Positions 8,633-18,880 of a stretch of 64,000 nucleotides of DNA are shown here, piece by piece. The stretch spans positions 2,976,001-3,040,000 of the forward strand of contig NZ_CP076024.1 of assembly GCF_022788635.1 (NCBI RefSeq). The letters run 5' to 3'. Source of the stretch: Methylobacter sp. S3L5C (GTDB taxonomy: Bacteria > Pseudomonadota > Gammaproteobacteria > Methylococcales > Methylomonadaceae). Made by a program: the position numbers and the translations under genes. The first letter of the stretch is position 1. The number at the start of each line of letters is the position of its first letter. Under the pieces are notes generated by a model that saw only the letters and a program-made list of their open reading frames with translations, was not told the origin of the DNA and did no database searches.

Positions 8633-9712
8633 TTATCGAAACAAATCACTTATGGAAAAATTAAAGGTCTTAAGCAGGGCATGGAATTCGGGGATTCCCA
8701 CCCTTGGCTGTTGGAAGATCAGGTACAACGGTTCCCTGTGCACGATGCCGAATTTCTCCCAGAAGCGGGTTTTTCCGTGCTGAGGTACCATCTTGTTTGA
8801 TAGCTTGTAGAACCTGCGTGCCAAAGCAGAAGAGAGGGCGCCAAATCCCTGAATTTCTCCAAGTAAAGCCTTTGGTCCGACACCAAGGCACACGGCTTCC
8901 TCGCCTTCTTCGCGCAATGCTTGGAAGGCGGACACCACCATAAGTTCGTTGGTTTGTCGCGGTGCGCCCGGTGTGGAGAAAACGAGGTCAATCAAATACC
9001 GGGAACCGACGCAGTTTATTTGCATCATGTAGAGCACGCCGACGACACTGCCGGCATATTCAGCAACGAACCAGCGGCATCCCGACCGGTTCGCGAAGAG
9101 GCGGGGCGACCCGAGATACATTTGGAAGCCCTTGCGGCCGGCACGCCAACTAGCCAAGGCCGCCATGGCCTGAGCTTCCAGTTCGTTATCGGGTGATCCA
9201 CTCCCTTGGTATTCGCGAACCGTCACACCCTGCCGGCGGGTATGGTTAAGGTTCCAACGAAGGTGGCGCCCCTTCGAGCCTGCCTCCAGATTATGCTGCG
9301 GGTTGGCTATTAACAGGTCGGCAAACTCGAGCATACCGCCACCGGATTTGTTGACGAAGTTTCGCATATTTCCCGTGGCGACGGCGTAAATAACCGACCA
9401 ATTGTTGTCTGCGCAATATTTCACGAAGGCGGCAGTCAATTCATCACGCTGTGCGGGCGGACACATCGGGTCCCCTAATACCACCGCGCACCGGTGAGTG
9501 AGCAAGAACCCGACTAAGCCGTCGATGCCGGGAGTCCGGAAAGTGCGATGAGATGGGTTCAACGCGGCATGCGAGACAGGTCCACCGTATCGCCGCACCA
9601 GGTCTATGTCGGATGACGGTCGCAAATCGAAGGCGCAAGTCGGGTTGGTTTCGTGATTGAGCCCCCATGCCTTTCTGTCTAAATATAAGGAATCCTCATA
9701 ATCAAGCAGCAT
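8633..9712 (-). CDS. DUF2156 / LPG-synthase C-terminal-like protein
   Basis: The start at 9712 is preferred because GGAGG stands 7 nt upstream; an in-frame ATG at 9736 has none. The product of about 359 residues lacks an obvious membrane segment. It matches the acyltransferase-like C-terminal domain of phosphatidylglycerol lysyltransferases (DUF2156): VGFLLTHRCAVVLGDPMCPP near residue 75, an RWNLNHTRRQG basic segment, GSRYLIDLVFSTPGAPR, and a C-terminal LYLIF strand. Full lysyl-PG synthases also have a transmembrane half, missing here, so the substrate is uncertain. The gene is clearly richer in G and C than its neighbours, suggesting a separate origin. Confidence 0.65.
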   Translation of the reverse strand: MLLDYEDSLYLDRKAWGLNHETNPTCAFDLRPSSDIDLVRRYGGPVSHAALNPSHRTFRTPGIDGLVGFLLTHRCAVVLGDPMCPPAQRDELTAAFVKYCADNNWSVIYAVATGNMRNFVNKSGGGMLEFADLLIANPQHNLEAGSKGRHLRWNLNHTRRQGVTVREYQGSGSPDNELEAQAMAALASWRAGRKGFQMYLGSPRLFANRSGCRWFVAEYAGSVVGVLYMMQINCVGSRYLIDLVFSTPGAPRQTNELMVVSAFQALREEGEEAVCLGVGPKALLGEIQGFGALSSALARRFYKLSNKMVPQHGKTRFWEKFGIVHREPLYLIFQQPRVGIPEFHALLKTFNFSISDLFR

Positions 9713-9893
9713 TCCCGGTCCTCCAGACCTTGACATACTTCAATACATTGATCACGTAGACATGCATATTATCTGGCGCGATGTTTTTCCTGCCGAAGCT
9801 TTGGTATTGGCTTAAGGTCACGGGAATATCTTTCTGGTTTGGTAACGGGTCACCTAGCGCGAGAGGCTGAATATAAGCGCATACTTTTTTCAT
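9702..9893 (-). CDS. Possible small ORF upstream of the DUF2156 gene
   Basis: A 63-codon frame (MKKVCAYIQPLALGDPLPNQ at its start) that ends 10 bp inside the next gene. It has no convincing ribosome-binding site and no motif I recognise. It could be a short coupled gene or the remnant of the 5' part of a longer protein. Weak support. Confidence 0.25.
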   Translation of the reverse strand: MKKVCAYIQPLALGDPLPNQKDIPVTLSQYQSFGRKNIAPDNMHVYVINVLKYVKVWRTGNAA

Positions 9894-10826
9894 GGGTTTT
9901 ACCGTTGACTGAAAATTGAATATAAATTGTTATATAGCAATTGTCATGCCGTCATGTGAAGTATAGTAACTCTATGGATATCCACCGATAGATCACAGGA
10001 AAAAGGTTGAATGCGACCATATTTAGCGGTGGTTTTCAACCACTAGACTGGGTGCCCACCAATTAATTATCATCTGGATTTGTTTGGGTTCTCTGATGGC
10101 GCTATCTATCCGATGCTGGTTTCGCACTAGGGCCTCACTCATCCAGAAAAAATGGAATTTACCGGTTTTAGCCATGTAACCTATAGAGAAGCTGAAGACA
10201 AAGGCATTGCCCAAGAGGGGACATGTGAAATGGTTTAATAAAACAGGACTCTTCTAAAAGACAACTTTATAATGTCAACATAAAGTGAATATGAGTAATA
10301 AAACTAAACAAACACCATCGGCGACTAAGAAAAGCGTTTTGAACTTGATTGATCAAGGTTAGTTAGCTCGTTTATGTAAAGAAGTTGAATAGTTGCAAAT
10401 GGAGTGCAAAATATTACAACAAGATGCCCTTACGTTGTCGTAGTATCAGTTGATTTATTAAAATTGACTGACAGCTATATGTGAAACTGCTGCCGCTCGT
10501 AAATCTTGCTTCAATGACGGCTGTGGGTCGATTGAACTCAGTGACGAACGACCGCTTTCCGGTGATGAATCTGATGAGACGACGGTCGCGTCGCGACCCA
10601 CTGTCGTCATTCAGATATGTATTTAAGTTTCCCAAAACCTGCCATTCACCGAGTAGCATTATCGACCCCAAGGGGTTGTTCGTCCAATGCTTACGAATAG
10701 CCGCATACCAACATAAAGCTGACAGTGGATCCCTGTGGACAAGTTTCAATCATAATGACTTAATTATGACAAAATTGTAATGTTCTTGTCATGCTGCTGT
10801 TTGGAATGAATTGTTAATATCCAGAC
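9894..10826. other. Gene-poor stretch with an IS3-family relic
   Basis: No intact gene is supported here. Short frames on both strands look like chance. The only interpretable part is the IS3-like left end and orfA remnant described separately at about 10225-10440. The remainder (9894-10220 and 10440-10820) contains no repeat or RNA structure that I can name; 10780-10826 should hold the promoter of the efflux operon. Confidence 0.5.
10225..10440 (+). mobile_element. IS3-family left-end relic with decayed orfA
   Basis: The sequence AATGGTTTAATAAAACAGGA near 10231 matches the IS3 end at 41716 (AATGGTTTAATTAAACAGGA). About 60 bp downstream an ATG opens a frame starting MSNKTKQTPSATKKS, interrupted by two TAG codons and ending in a KEVE.LQMECKILQQD block typical of the C-terminal helix of IS3 OrfA proteins. 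No orfB or right end follows, so this is a truncated, decayed copy. Confidence 0.5.
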
Positions 10827-12245
10827 ATGCAAAAACTATTTCGTTTATTTTTTATATTCAGCTTTTTGAGTCTATTACTCATCAGCTGCGCTCAATTTCA
10901 AGATCGTCCGCTAAAGCCCGACGAAACTGCCCTGCGCATAGAGTCACGCACATTGACTGGCGCAGGACTACAGGTGTTTATCGAGAGTGTTGTTGGGCGG
11001 AAGACTATCTGGCCTTTTAAACTGTGGGATATTGATCAGCTAACCCTTGCTGCGATTTATTACCATCCCGACTTGGCATTGGCACGCGCCCAAGCTGATA
11101 CTGCAGAGGCCGCCAACATCACGGCAGCACAACGTCCTAATCCCAGTATCACAGTCACACCGACCTGGGTACGCAATCTAGCGACAGCCGCAGTCCCGTG
11201 GATTGCGGCCAGCGCCATTAGTATTCCTATTGAAACCGCCGGTAAACGCGATTTTCGGATCAAGAAAGCCGACCATCTTGCTGACGCAGCTCGTTTACGA
11301 ATAAGGGATGCGGCCTGGCTAGCGCGTGGACGATTACGCTTGGCTATGCTGGAAGTGTTTGCTGCTCAGGAAGCCGAAAGGCTACTGCAACAGCAAGTCA
11401 GTATTCAAAAAGCGATGTCTGAACGCTTGGAACAGCAATTATCAGCCGGTGAAATATCGCGACTCGAAGTGATGCGAGCACATATTACATTGAACCAATT
11501 GCAACTTAACGTCAGTACGGCACGAAAACGAGTCGCGGAAAGCCGGGTGATGTTAGCCGCTTCTATCGGGGTAGGAGTCGATGCACTATCTGATATTAAA
11601 CTCGACTTTACTACTCTATCCAAACCGTCCGTATTGGATAGCATCCCCACCCAAAACTTGAAAGAAGTCGCCTTGCGAGAGCGTTCCGATTTATTAGCTG
11701 CTTTGGCGGACTACGATGCTGCTCAATCTGCCTTACAACTCGAAATCGCCAACCAGTATCCCAACATTCAAGCTAACCCTGGTTACGCCTGGGAAATGGG
11801 TGAGCATCGCTGGGCATTGGGAGCAACCATGCCGTTGCCGGTATTGCATCAAAATCAAGGTCCCATTGCTGAAGCCGATGCTAAACGACGAGAGCTGATG
11901 ATACGTTTTGAAGCCTTGCAACTGCGCATACTGGGAGACGTTGATCGTGCTCGGGCAGGTTTGGAAGCTGTACTTACCAAGTGGAGTGATGCCGAACAGC
12001 AAAAGCAGCTACAGCAAGATAATCTGAATTCAGCGCAGGCCTTATTCAACGTAGGGGAAACCGACCATCTGGCTTTGCTCGGTACGGAACTAGAAAATGC
12101 AGTTGCTGAACGTGCTCGTCTGGATGTTTTGATCGAGATACAACAAGCACTTAATGCACTGGAAGATACCTTGCGTTATCCCATTTCCTCCAAGCTCACG
12201 ACGACAATGATCGCTGATTCTGCCAATAAAAAAATACCTCAATGA
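10827..12245 (+). CDS. TolC/CusC-type outer-membrane efflux lipoprotein
   Basis: A 472-residue outer-membrane factor. The N-terminus has a signal sequence with a lipobox (LLLISC, Cys at residue 21), as in CusC- and CzcC-type proteins. Two OEP repeats follow, each with long amphipathic helices: DLALARAQADTAEAANI and about residues 280-310, then GLEAVLTKWSDAEQQKQLQQ. The C-terminal Ala/Leu/Glu-rich coiled segment ends near residue 455. It forms the outer-membrane channel of the tripartite pump. Its stop overlaps the next start (ATGA at 12242-12245), so it is coupled to the adaptor gene. First gene of the efflux operon. Confidence 0.85.
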   Translation: MQKLFRLFFIFSFLSLLLISCAQFQDRPLKPDETALRIESRTLTGAGLQVFIESVVGRKTIWPFKLWDIDQLTLAAIYYHPDLALARAQADTAEAANITAAQRPNPSITVTPTWVRNLATAAVPWIAASAISIPIETAGKRDFRIKKADHLADAARLRIRDAAWLARGRLRLAMLEVFAAQEAERLLQQQVSIQKAMSERLEQQLSAGEISRLEVMRAHITLNQLQLNVSTARKRVAESRVMLAASIGVGVDALSDIKLDFTTLSKPSVLDSIPTQNLKEVALRERSDLLAALADYDAAQSALQLEIANQYPNIQANPGYAWEMGEHRWALGATMPLPVLHQNQGPIAEADAKRRELMIRFEALQLRILGDVDRARAGLEAVLTKWSDAEQQKQLQQDNLNSAQALFNVGETDHLALLGTELENAVAERARLDVLIEIQQALNALEDTLRYPISSKLTTTMIADSANKKIPQ

Positions 12246-13318
12246 AATTCAGCCCTTGGTTAATAGTCACAATCATACTGGGTTATATTTGTTGGGGTAT
12301 TACCGCTGTTTCAGGGGAAGCACCAGAACTTGCCACCGAAGTATCTGTGCATACAAGTAAGGTCATCAAGACAACTTTGCATAGATATATTTCAGCATAC
12401 GGCATGATTGAGCCAGAACCAGCCAGGAATGGAAAATCATCGGCAAGTTCGAAGATTGCTGCACCGATGGCGGGACTCCTTATGCAAATTTATTGTGAGG
12501 AAGGCCAACAGGTTAAAAAAGGCGATTTATTGTTTGAACTGGATACACGCAGTAGCGATGCGCTGATAGCCAAGGCAGAAGTGGCGGTTGAATTTGCCCA
12601 AAAGAATTTTGCCCGTAAACAGCAACTCAATATAACTGATAATATCTCGCGCAAACTTTACGATGAAGGAGAACAACTACTGCAAACTGCCCGTAAGGAC
12701 TTAATCAGCGCAAAAACTCAACGCGAGTTATTACAAATCAAGGCGCCTTTGTCCGGTACCGTGGCAGTGATTTATTTCAAAGTCGGTGAGATGATTAATT
12801 TGGCAACGGTATTGGCAGACGTGATTAATCTAAATCGTTTGAATATCGCTATCCGAGTACCTAGTCCCGAAGCTACCGATATCCGTTTAGGGCAATCCGT
12901 AGCAATCACAGTTGGATCTTCACCTGTAACAGCGCCCATGAACGCGCCACCGATTCAACGTGGGACAGTGACTTTTATCAGCTCTCAAATTGATCCATTG
13001 ACCGATACTGTTTTGGTTCGGACGTCCCTAAACGCATACGTCGGCTTACGCTCTGGTCAATTTGTCAGTGTCCGACTCCTCGTTGAAAAACGGCCAGATC
13101 GTTTCGCTGTACCCGTCGAAAGCGTGGTCAGCAACGACGGAGGGAGTGTGATTGCCGTGGTTGAAGGGGATAGGGCCAAGCAGAAGATTATCAAGCGGGG
13201 TTTACGGGATGGCAACCTCATTGAAATAGAAGGCGATGATTTGCGAGACGGCATGACTATCGTGACTCAAGGCATGTATGGCTTACCGCCGGAAACACGG
13301 ATTCGGGTGATAAAATAA
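12242..13318 (+). CDS. RND periplasmic adaptor (membrane fusion protein)
   Basis: A 358-residue adaptor with an N-terminal signal or anchor, a biotinyl-lipoyl-like barrel (IAAPMAGLLMQIYCEEGQQV then KKGDLLFELDT), and a short alpha-hairpin around residues 105-150. The second lipoyl half follows (IKAPLSGTVAVIYFKVGEMI), then beta-barrel and membrane-proximal domains. It links the pump to the outer-membrane factor. The start overlaps the stop of the upstream gene and its stop codon abuts the pump ATG at 13318, so the three are translated as a unit. No His-rich metal-binding N-terminal extension is visible. Confidence 0.85.
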   Translation: MKFSPWLIVTIILGYICWGITAVSGEAPELATEVSVHTSKVIKTTLHRYISAYGMIEPEPARNGKSSASSKIAAPMAGLLMQIYCEEGQQVKKGDLLFELDTRSSDALIAKAEVAVEFAQKNFARKQQLNITDNISRKLYDEGEQLLQTARKDLISAKTQRELLQIKAPLSGTVAVIYFKVGEMINLATVLADVINLNRLNIAIRVPSPEATDIRLGQSVAITVGSSPVTAPMNAPPIQRGTVTFISSQIDPLTDTVLVRTSLNAYVGLRSGQFVSVRLLVEKRPDRFAVPVESVVSNDGGSVIAVVEGDRAKQKIIKRGLRDGNLIEIEGDDLRDGMTIVTQGMYGLPPETRIRVIK

Positions 13319-16300
13319 TGCGCAGTTCACCAATCGCATCGTTCGCGACTCATAACGGTTTGGCCATCGTTTTTTTGTGTATCGCACTGTGTCTGGCCGG
13401 TGCCTATGCCGCACTGGGTATGCCCTCATCAATCTTTCCGCAGACCAACTTTCCCCGCGTGGTCATTCTGATTGACAATGGCGTGATGCCGGCCAACGAA
13501 ATGATGGCCACCATCACTCGACCGGTCGAAGAAGCGATGAAAGACATTCCTGGGGTGCGCACCGTGCGTTCTAAAACAGGCCGTGGTTCGGCGGAAATCA
13601 ATGTGTTTTTCACCTGGCAAACCGATATGGTGCATGCTGAGCTTTTTGTCCAGGGCCGCCTGGCTGTCGTGCAAAAATCGCTGCCGGTGACGGCAAGTTC
13701 AGCTGTGTGGCGCTTGACGTTTGCTGCTTTTCCGGTCGTAGGGCTGAGTCTGACTGGTTCCAATCACTCGCTGACCGAGTTGTGGGAAACCGCGCGCTAC
13801 ACGATACAGCCACGATTGTTACGCATACCTGGCGTAGCCCGCACGGGTATCGTCGGCGGACGAGCGCCGGAATATCACATCATCGTTGATCCTTTACGCT
13901 TGCAGGCCGTGAATCTAAGTATCAGCCAAGTCAGCGATGCCTTGGTCAGAAACAATATGATCACACCCACCGGAATGCTGGAAGAAGATTACAAGCTCTA
14001 TCTGACGTTGGTAGATGGCCGCGTTCATACACTCGAAGACATAGAAAATCTCACGGTCTCGGTATCTGGCAATACACTCGTTGCGGCTGGTTTACCTCCG
14101 ATTGCAATTCCTCATCCGATTCGTATCAAGGATTTTGCGCACGTTGAACGTAGTCAAGAACCGGTTTTTAATGTCGTAACGGCTAACGGTGTTAATGCCG
14201 TGCTGCTCAATATCTACAGTCAGCCGGACGGCAGTACTCTCGATATTGCCAAGCAACTAAAACAGGAACTGGAAGCGCTAAAAAAATCGTTGCCGCCGGG
14301 TATGCAAGCGAGCGTGTTTTACGACCAGTCGCTGTTAGTCGGCGATTCTATCCAAAGTGTTTGGGAGGCGATAATTTTAGGTCTGATTCTATCCATCGCC
14401 ATTCTTTATATTTTCTTGAAGAATTGGGGGGCGACGTTGATCGCGGCAGTGGTGATTCCAGTCACGGTATTGATAACCTTGCTCGCTCTTCGCATGATAG
14501 GTTTGGGTTTTAATTTAATGACGCTGGGCGGCATTGCGGCGGCCATTGGTTTGATTATTGATGATGCTATTGTGGTGGTTGAAGCGGTCCACGCCAAAAT
14601 TTCTACCGGTGTACAGCGCTTGGCAGCAGTCCAGCAAGCCGTAGCAGAAATTTTCCGGCCTTTGTTGGCTTCGACACTGACACCCGTGGTGGTGTTTATC
14701 CCGCTGGCCTTTCTCGATGGTGTCGCTGGTAGTTTTTTCCAAGCCTTAGCATTAACCATGGTTGTCTCGTTGTTAACCTCGTTAGTGTTGGCCGTCACGC
14801 TGATTCCAACGTTGGCCGCTTGGTGGATGCCGAATACCGGGCATTTGCCTATCCAACCGGTACCAATTAATACAGTCACGTCTCCAGCAGACTGCTCAAG
14901 TTGGCTTGAGCACTTGATTATAGTCTATGAAAAAATGCTGCGTACCGTTCTCAAGCAGGCAGGTAAGGTACTGATTGGTTGCACATTAATATTAATACTG
15001 GGTGTCTGGTTATACGGACGATTGGACAGTGAGTTCTTGCCTTTCATGGATGAAGGTGGCTTTGTACTGGATTACCATGCACCGTGGGGAACCAGTCTGA
15101 CCGAAACTGACCGACAATTGCGACAAGCTGAAACTGTTCTGCGAGCCGTCCCGGAGTTAGAAGGCTATTCACGACGTACAGGTGCGCGATTGGCATTGGG
15201 TATTTCCCAAGCGCATAAAGGTGATTTTTTGGTGAAGTTGAAAACTAACCGCCAACGAAAAACCGATGAAGTCGTTGCCGAACTCCGTCAGCAACTGAAT
15301 TCTGCCGTACCTGGGTTGCATTGGGAATTTGCCGGTATTCTTGGCGATCTGATCGGCGATTTAACCTGGTCACCTCGACCAATTGAAGTCAAACTCTTTT
15401 CTACTGATGTTGAATGGCTAAAGCAAAAAGCCCCGCAAATAGAAGCCGAACTGGGCAAAATTCAAGGCGTGGTTGATACCTTTGACGGCTTGGAAACCAC
15501 CGGTCCTTCATTGAATTTACGTGTGCGCTACAGTGATGCCCAGCGCTTTGGTCTGACTGTTAATGATGTCGCATTAGCGGTCAGTACCGCCATGCTTGGA
15601 CAAAAGGCCTCTTATGTTTTGGAAGGCGACCGTATTATCAATATCCGTGTAAGAATGAATACCGAAACGACCAGTCAAATTGCCAACCTGCGCGACTTGC
15701 CGTTGCGATCCTTGGATGGTAGAACCATCAAATTATCGCAAGTAGCCGAGGTAATCACCGAGTCAGGACAATTGGAACTACACCGTGAAGATCTACGCCA
15801 ACTCGTAGCGGTGTCAGCCCGCTTGGAGAATCGTGACTTGGGCAGTGCCATCGCCGAAATCAAGGCCAAATTCAGTCAGGATCAGACACTGCCGCCAGGT
15901 ATATTGGAGTTCGGCGGACTCTATCAGCAACAACAGGAGTCCTTCCATAATCTGTTGATAGTGCTACTAGCATCGGTCTTCCTGGTGTTCACCGTTTTGC
16001 TGATTGAATTCGGATCATTTTACGAACCTGTTGCCATCGTGTTCGGTTCTCTGCTGGCCTTGTGCGGCACCGTTCTGGCATGGTTTATAACCGGTACTTC
16101 GGTCAATATTGTGTCTATACTGGGCGCAATTATTGGTATTGGTGTGGTCGCTAAAAATGGTATCCTGATGCTGGATTCAGTGCATCGCTTCGAGTCGCAA
16201 GGTAAAAATCTGGCCGATGCACTGGCTGAATCTGGCCGGCGGCGATTACGTCCAGTGTTGATGACATCATTGGCGGCGGCGCTGGGTCTGTTACCCTTAG

Positions 16301-16437
16301 CCTACGGCATTGGCGCTGGCTCGGACATGCTTAAACCCTTGGCTATCGCGGTCATTGGTGCATTGACACTTTCGGTACTATTATCTTTGATTGCCACTCC
16401 GACGGTATATTTTTTGATGCGGACATTAAGAAAATAA
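13318..16437 (+). CDS. RND-family efflux pump (inner-membrane permease)
   Basis: A 1039-residue RND transporter with 12 predicted membrane helices and two large periplasmic loops. TM4 carries IGLIIDDAIVVVEAVH; the paired Asp residues are the proton-relay residues typical of HAE-type pumps, whereas CzcA-like pumps usually have a differently placed acidic motif. The beginning (LGMPSSIFPQTNFPRVVI) and the GRGSAEINVFFTW motif are conserved in RND permeases. TM10-11 contain VAKNGILMLD. Substrate cannot be fixed: the sequence is HAE-like, but the adjacent regulator pair resembles the metal-sensing CusRS/CopRS class. Third gene of the operon. Confidence 0.85.
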   Translation: MRSSPIASFATHNGLAIVFLCIALCLAGAYAALGMPSSIFPQTNFPRVVILIDNGVMPANEMMATITRPVEEAMKDIPGVRTVRSKTGRGSAEINVFFTWQTDMVHAELFVQGRLAVVQKSLPVTASSAVWRLTFAAFPVVGLSLTGSNHSLTELWETARYTIQPRLLRIPGVARTGIVGGRAPEYHIIVDPLRLQAVNLSISQVSDALVRNNMITPTGMLEEDYKLYLTLVDGRVHTLEDIENLTVSVSGNTLVAAGLPPIAIPHPIRIKDFAHVERSQEPVFNVVTANGVNAVLLNIYSQPDGSTLDIAKQLKQELEALKKSLPPGMQASVFYDQSLLVGDSIQSVWEAIILGLILSIAILYIFLKNWGATLIAAVVIPVTVLITLLALRMIGLGFNLMTLGGIAAAIGLIIDDAIVVVEAVHAKISTGVQRLAAVQQAVAEIFRPLLASTLTPVVVFIPLAFLDGVAGSFFQALALTMVVSLLTSLVLAVTLIPTLAAWWMPNTGHLPIQPVPINTVTSPADCSSWLEHLIIVYEKMLRTVLKQAGKVLIGCTLILILGVWLYGRLDSEFLPFMDEGGFVLDYHAPWGTSLTETDRQLRQAETVLRAVPELEGYSRRTGARLALGISQAHKGDFLVKLKTNRQRKTDEVVAELRQQLNSAVPGLHWEFAGILGDLIGDLTWSPRPIEVKLFSTDVEWLKQKAPQIEAELGKIQGVVDTFDGLETTGPSLNLRVRYSDAQRFGLTVNDVALAVSTAMLGQKASYVLEGDRIINIRVRMNTETTSQIANLRDLPLRSLDGRTIKLSQVAEVITESGQLELHREDLRQLVAVSARLENRDLGSAIAEIKAKFSQDQTLPPGILEFGGLYQQQQESFHNLLIVLLASVFLVFTVLLIEFGSFYEPVAIVFGSLLALCGTVLAWFITGTSVNIVSILGAIIGIGVVAKNGILMLDSVHRFESQGKNLADALAESGRRRLRPVLMTSLAAALGLLPLAYGIGAGSDMLKPLAIAVIGALTLSVLLSLIATPTVYFLMRTLRK

Positions 16438-16588
16438 TTCGATGAACCATACTTTCCATACAATGCCACTTATTTTCTTCCCGTTATGATTAGCTTCGAT
16501 ACTCTTCAATGACAACTCAACCAGATTGCCAGATCAGCGTTGGATTGCGAAGTTTCAGGGCGAGTCTATCTCATAGAAAAGTTAAGCC

Positions 16589-17260
16589 ATGCACATCCTG
16601 ATTATTGAAGACGAAAAGAAAACTGCAGCTTATTTGCAAAAAGGGTTGACCGAGCAAGGTTTTACCGTCGATGTTAGTAACGATGGCGCAGAAGGACTGC
16701 TGCTTGCCAGCACGGTAGACTATGACCTCATCATTCTCGACGTGATGATGCCGCTGCGGGATGGTTGGTCGGTACTTCAAGAGCTTCGCCAAAGTGGCAA
16801 GCTGACACCTGTGCTATTTTTGACTGCGCGGGATTCTGTTGATGACCGGGTGAAAGGCTTGGAACTGGGGGCCGATGACTATTTGGTCAAACCGTTTGCC
16901 TTTGTTGAATTACTCGCCCGCATCCGCTCAATTTTACGGCGTGGTCCGGTGCGACAAACAGAACAGTTGGGAGTGGCCGATCTGATGCTTGATCCTTTTC
17001 GGCACAAGGCATTTCGTAACAACCAGCGGCTAGATTTATCGCCCAAAGAGTTTGCCTTGCTATCGCTATTCCTACAACGGCCTGGGGAAGTATTATCTCG
17101 GACGCTGATTGCTGAGCAGGTCTGGGATGTTCACTTCGACAGTGATACCAATATTGTCGATGTGGCAGTGCGCCGTTTACGGCAGAAGATTGACGATCCA
17201 TTCCCCCAAAAACTGCTGCACACTGTTCGCGGAGTGGGTTATGTCCTTGAAGAGCGTTAA
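16589..17260 (+). CDS. OmpR-family response regulator (CusR/CopR-like)
   Basis: A 223-residue regulator. The receiver domain has the acidic pair (IIEDE), phospho-acceptor Asp51 in LIILDVMMP, and the conserved Lys in LVKPF near residue 101. A winged-helix DNA-binding domain follows from about residue 128 ([20 protein letters not shown]) and ends in [10 protein letters not shown]. It is encoded 151 bp after the efflux pump, in the same direction. The histidine kinase gene overlaps its 3' end. The expected role is activation of the upstream efflux operon in response to a periplasmic signal, probably metal, by analogy with CusR. Confidence 0.9.
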   Translation: MHILIIEDEKKTAAYLQKGLTEQGFTVDVSNDGAEGLLLASTVDYDLIILDVMMPLRDGWSVLQELRQSGKLTPVLFLTARDSVDDRVKGLELGADDYLVKPFAFVELLARIRSILRRGPVRQTEQLGVADLMLDPFRHKAFRNNQRLDLSPKEFALLSLFLQRPGEVLSRTLIAEQVWDVHFDSDTNIVDVAVRRLRQKIDDPFPQKLLHTVRGVGYVLEER

Positions 17261-18632
17261 TCCTTGGTCGATAACTGCCCGTCTTACCTTTTTATCTATT
17301 CTTTCGGCGTCAATCATTTTGTCTGCGATAGGCGGGTACCTGTATCAATCCTTAGGGGATACCTTTACTCAAGATAACAGGCAGTTTCTCATCAAAGAAA
17401 TCCGGTTATTAAAAATGGTATTGCAAGAACAACCGGTTAATCTTGAACGATTGGCAGATGAACAGAGCGAAGGGCTTGATCTGTCTGTAGGCCAATATTA
17501 TTCGAAAATTCTGGATGGATCGGGTTATCGCTTGATTGAAACACCCGGGATGGAATTATTACCGAAGGTCATAGCGTTTCCAGTAGCCACCGAAATATCC
17601 GCTGCAAAAGGTACGATACAGAAAATTTCTGATGGCCGCACATTTATGCTTATGACAGTGCTGGATAAAACCAGTCCGTCATACACTATTCAAATAGCGC
17701 TGGATATTACTCACGAAGCGAAACTCTTGGCTAAATACCAGCGCAATCTCATAGGTGTACTGTGTTTGGGGTTGCTGTTTTCAACGTTAGCCGCTATGTT
17801 GGTTGTCAGGCGAGGGTTAAGTCCTCTTACTGATATGACACGATACATGGAGGGCATCACTGCCAACCAGCTTCACGAACAACTTAATGTGGCCGATTGG
17901 CCGAAAGAGTTATCGATAATGGCCGTGGCCTTTAATGCCATGCTGCTGCGTCTTGCCAAATCCTTTACTCAACTGAATCAGTTCTCCGCCGATTTATCTC
18001 ATGAACTGCGCACACCAATCAATAATCTGATGGGAGAAACTGAGGTAGCTTTATCAAAATCAAGAAATGCCGACGAATACCGTGAAATTCTTGAATCCAA
18101 TCTTGAAGAATATGGACGACTGTCTCGAATCGTCAAAACGCTATTGTTTTTAGCGCGTGCGGAGAATACAGAGATTTCCTTGCGCAAAACACGACTGGAT
18201 GGCAAAGCTGAATTGGCAGCAATCTGCAGCTATCATGAAGCAATGGCAGAGGAAAAAAGTATTCAGTTGGTTTGCCAAGGCCAGGGATTCCTGAATGCCG
18301 ATGCCCAGTTGTTAAAACGTGTTCTCAGTAATTTATTACTGAATGCCATTCAGCATACGGCTATCGGTGGCGAAGTCCGCTTAACATTGTGTTCTGGTGA
18401 CGATGGATCAGTAGATATCTGTGTGCAGGATAACGGCTACGGTATTACGGCAGAACATTTGCCAAAATTATTTGACCGATTTTATCGGGTAGATCCCGCT
18501 CGCTCCGAGGAAGGCACGGGGCTGGGTTTAGCCATTGTCAAATCCATCATGGACTTACATGGCGGTTCAGTGACCGTTAGTAGCAAAATTGGAAAGGGCA
18601 CTGTTGTTAAGCTTCATTTCTTGGCTCAATAA
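17241..18632 (+). CDS. CusS-like sensor histidine kinase
   Basis: The start is the ATG at 17241 (GGAG 7 nt upstream), overlapping the regulator gene by 20 bp; earlier in-frame ATGs lie inside that gene. The 463-residue protein has TM1 near residues 13-36, a periplasmic sensor domain of about 135 residues, TM2 near 168-190, and HAMP. A HisKA domain follows with H254 in [19 protein letters not shown], a pattern typical of CusS/heavy-metal sensor kinases, then the ATPase domain with N (LLNAIQHT), DNGYGI and GTGLGLAI boxes. All kinase motifs are present. It most likely signals through the adjacent regulator to the efflux operon. Confidence 0.9.
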   Translation: MSLKSVNPWSITARLTFLSILSASIILSAIGGYLYQSLGDTFTQDNRQFLIKEIRLLKMVLQEQPVNLERLADEQSEGLDLSVGQYYSKILDGSGYRLIETPGMELLPKVIAFPVATEISAAKGTIQKISDGRTFMLMTVLDKTSPSYTIQIALDITHEAKLLAKYQRNLIGVLCLGLLFSTLAAMLVVRRGLSPLTDMTRYMEGITANQLHEQLNVADWPKELSIMAVAFNAMLLRLAKSFTQLNQFSADLSHELRTPINNLMGETEVALSKSRNADEYREILESNLEEYGRLSRIVKTLLFLARAENTEISLRKTRLDGKAELAAICSYHEAMAEEKSIQLVCQGQGFLNADAQLLKRVLSNLLLNAIQHTAIGGEVRLTLCSGDDGSVDICVQDNGYGITAEHLPKLFDRFYRVDPARSEEGTGLGLAIVKSIMDLHGGSVTVSSKIGKGTVVKLHFLAQ

Positions 18633-18880
18633 AGATCTGGCTGATATCAAACAGCATTGGTATTTGAACTCTATTCATACCCTAACACTTGTCACACTGC
18701 ATAAAAATTTCGGAAAATGCATGCGTCAGTAGTCAATTCAAATCTGATACAGTGGATGTTTGATTTGAACGGGTAGTTTCTCGGATAAAATTGATCAGTT
18801 TCTGATGCCTTTTATCCCAGGGAGTACAAAGGACCTATGTTAAGTACTCTTGTGTAATTTGCCGTGGTAATATTAGCTAA

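Noticed and set aside
10035-10075. tRNA-like sequence (GGTGGTTTTCAACCACTAGA)
   Set aside because: It cannot be folded into a cloverleaf with the required invariant positions.
10023-10780. Short frames on both strands as genes
   Set aside because: No ribosome sites and no motifs; they lie in decayed IS/intergenic sequence.
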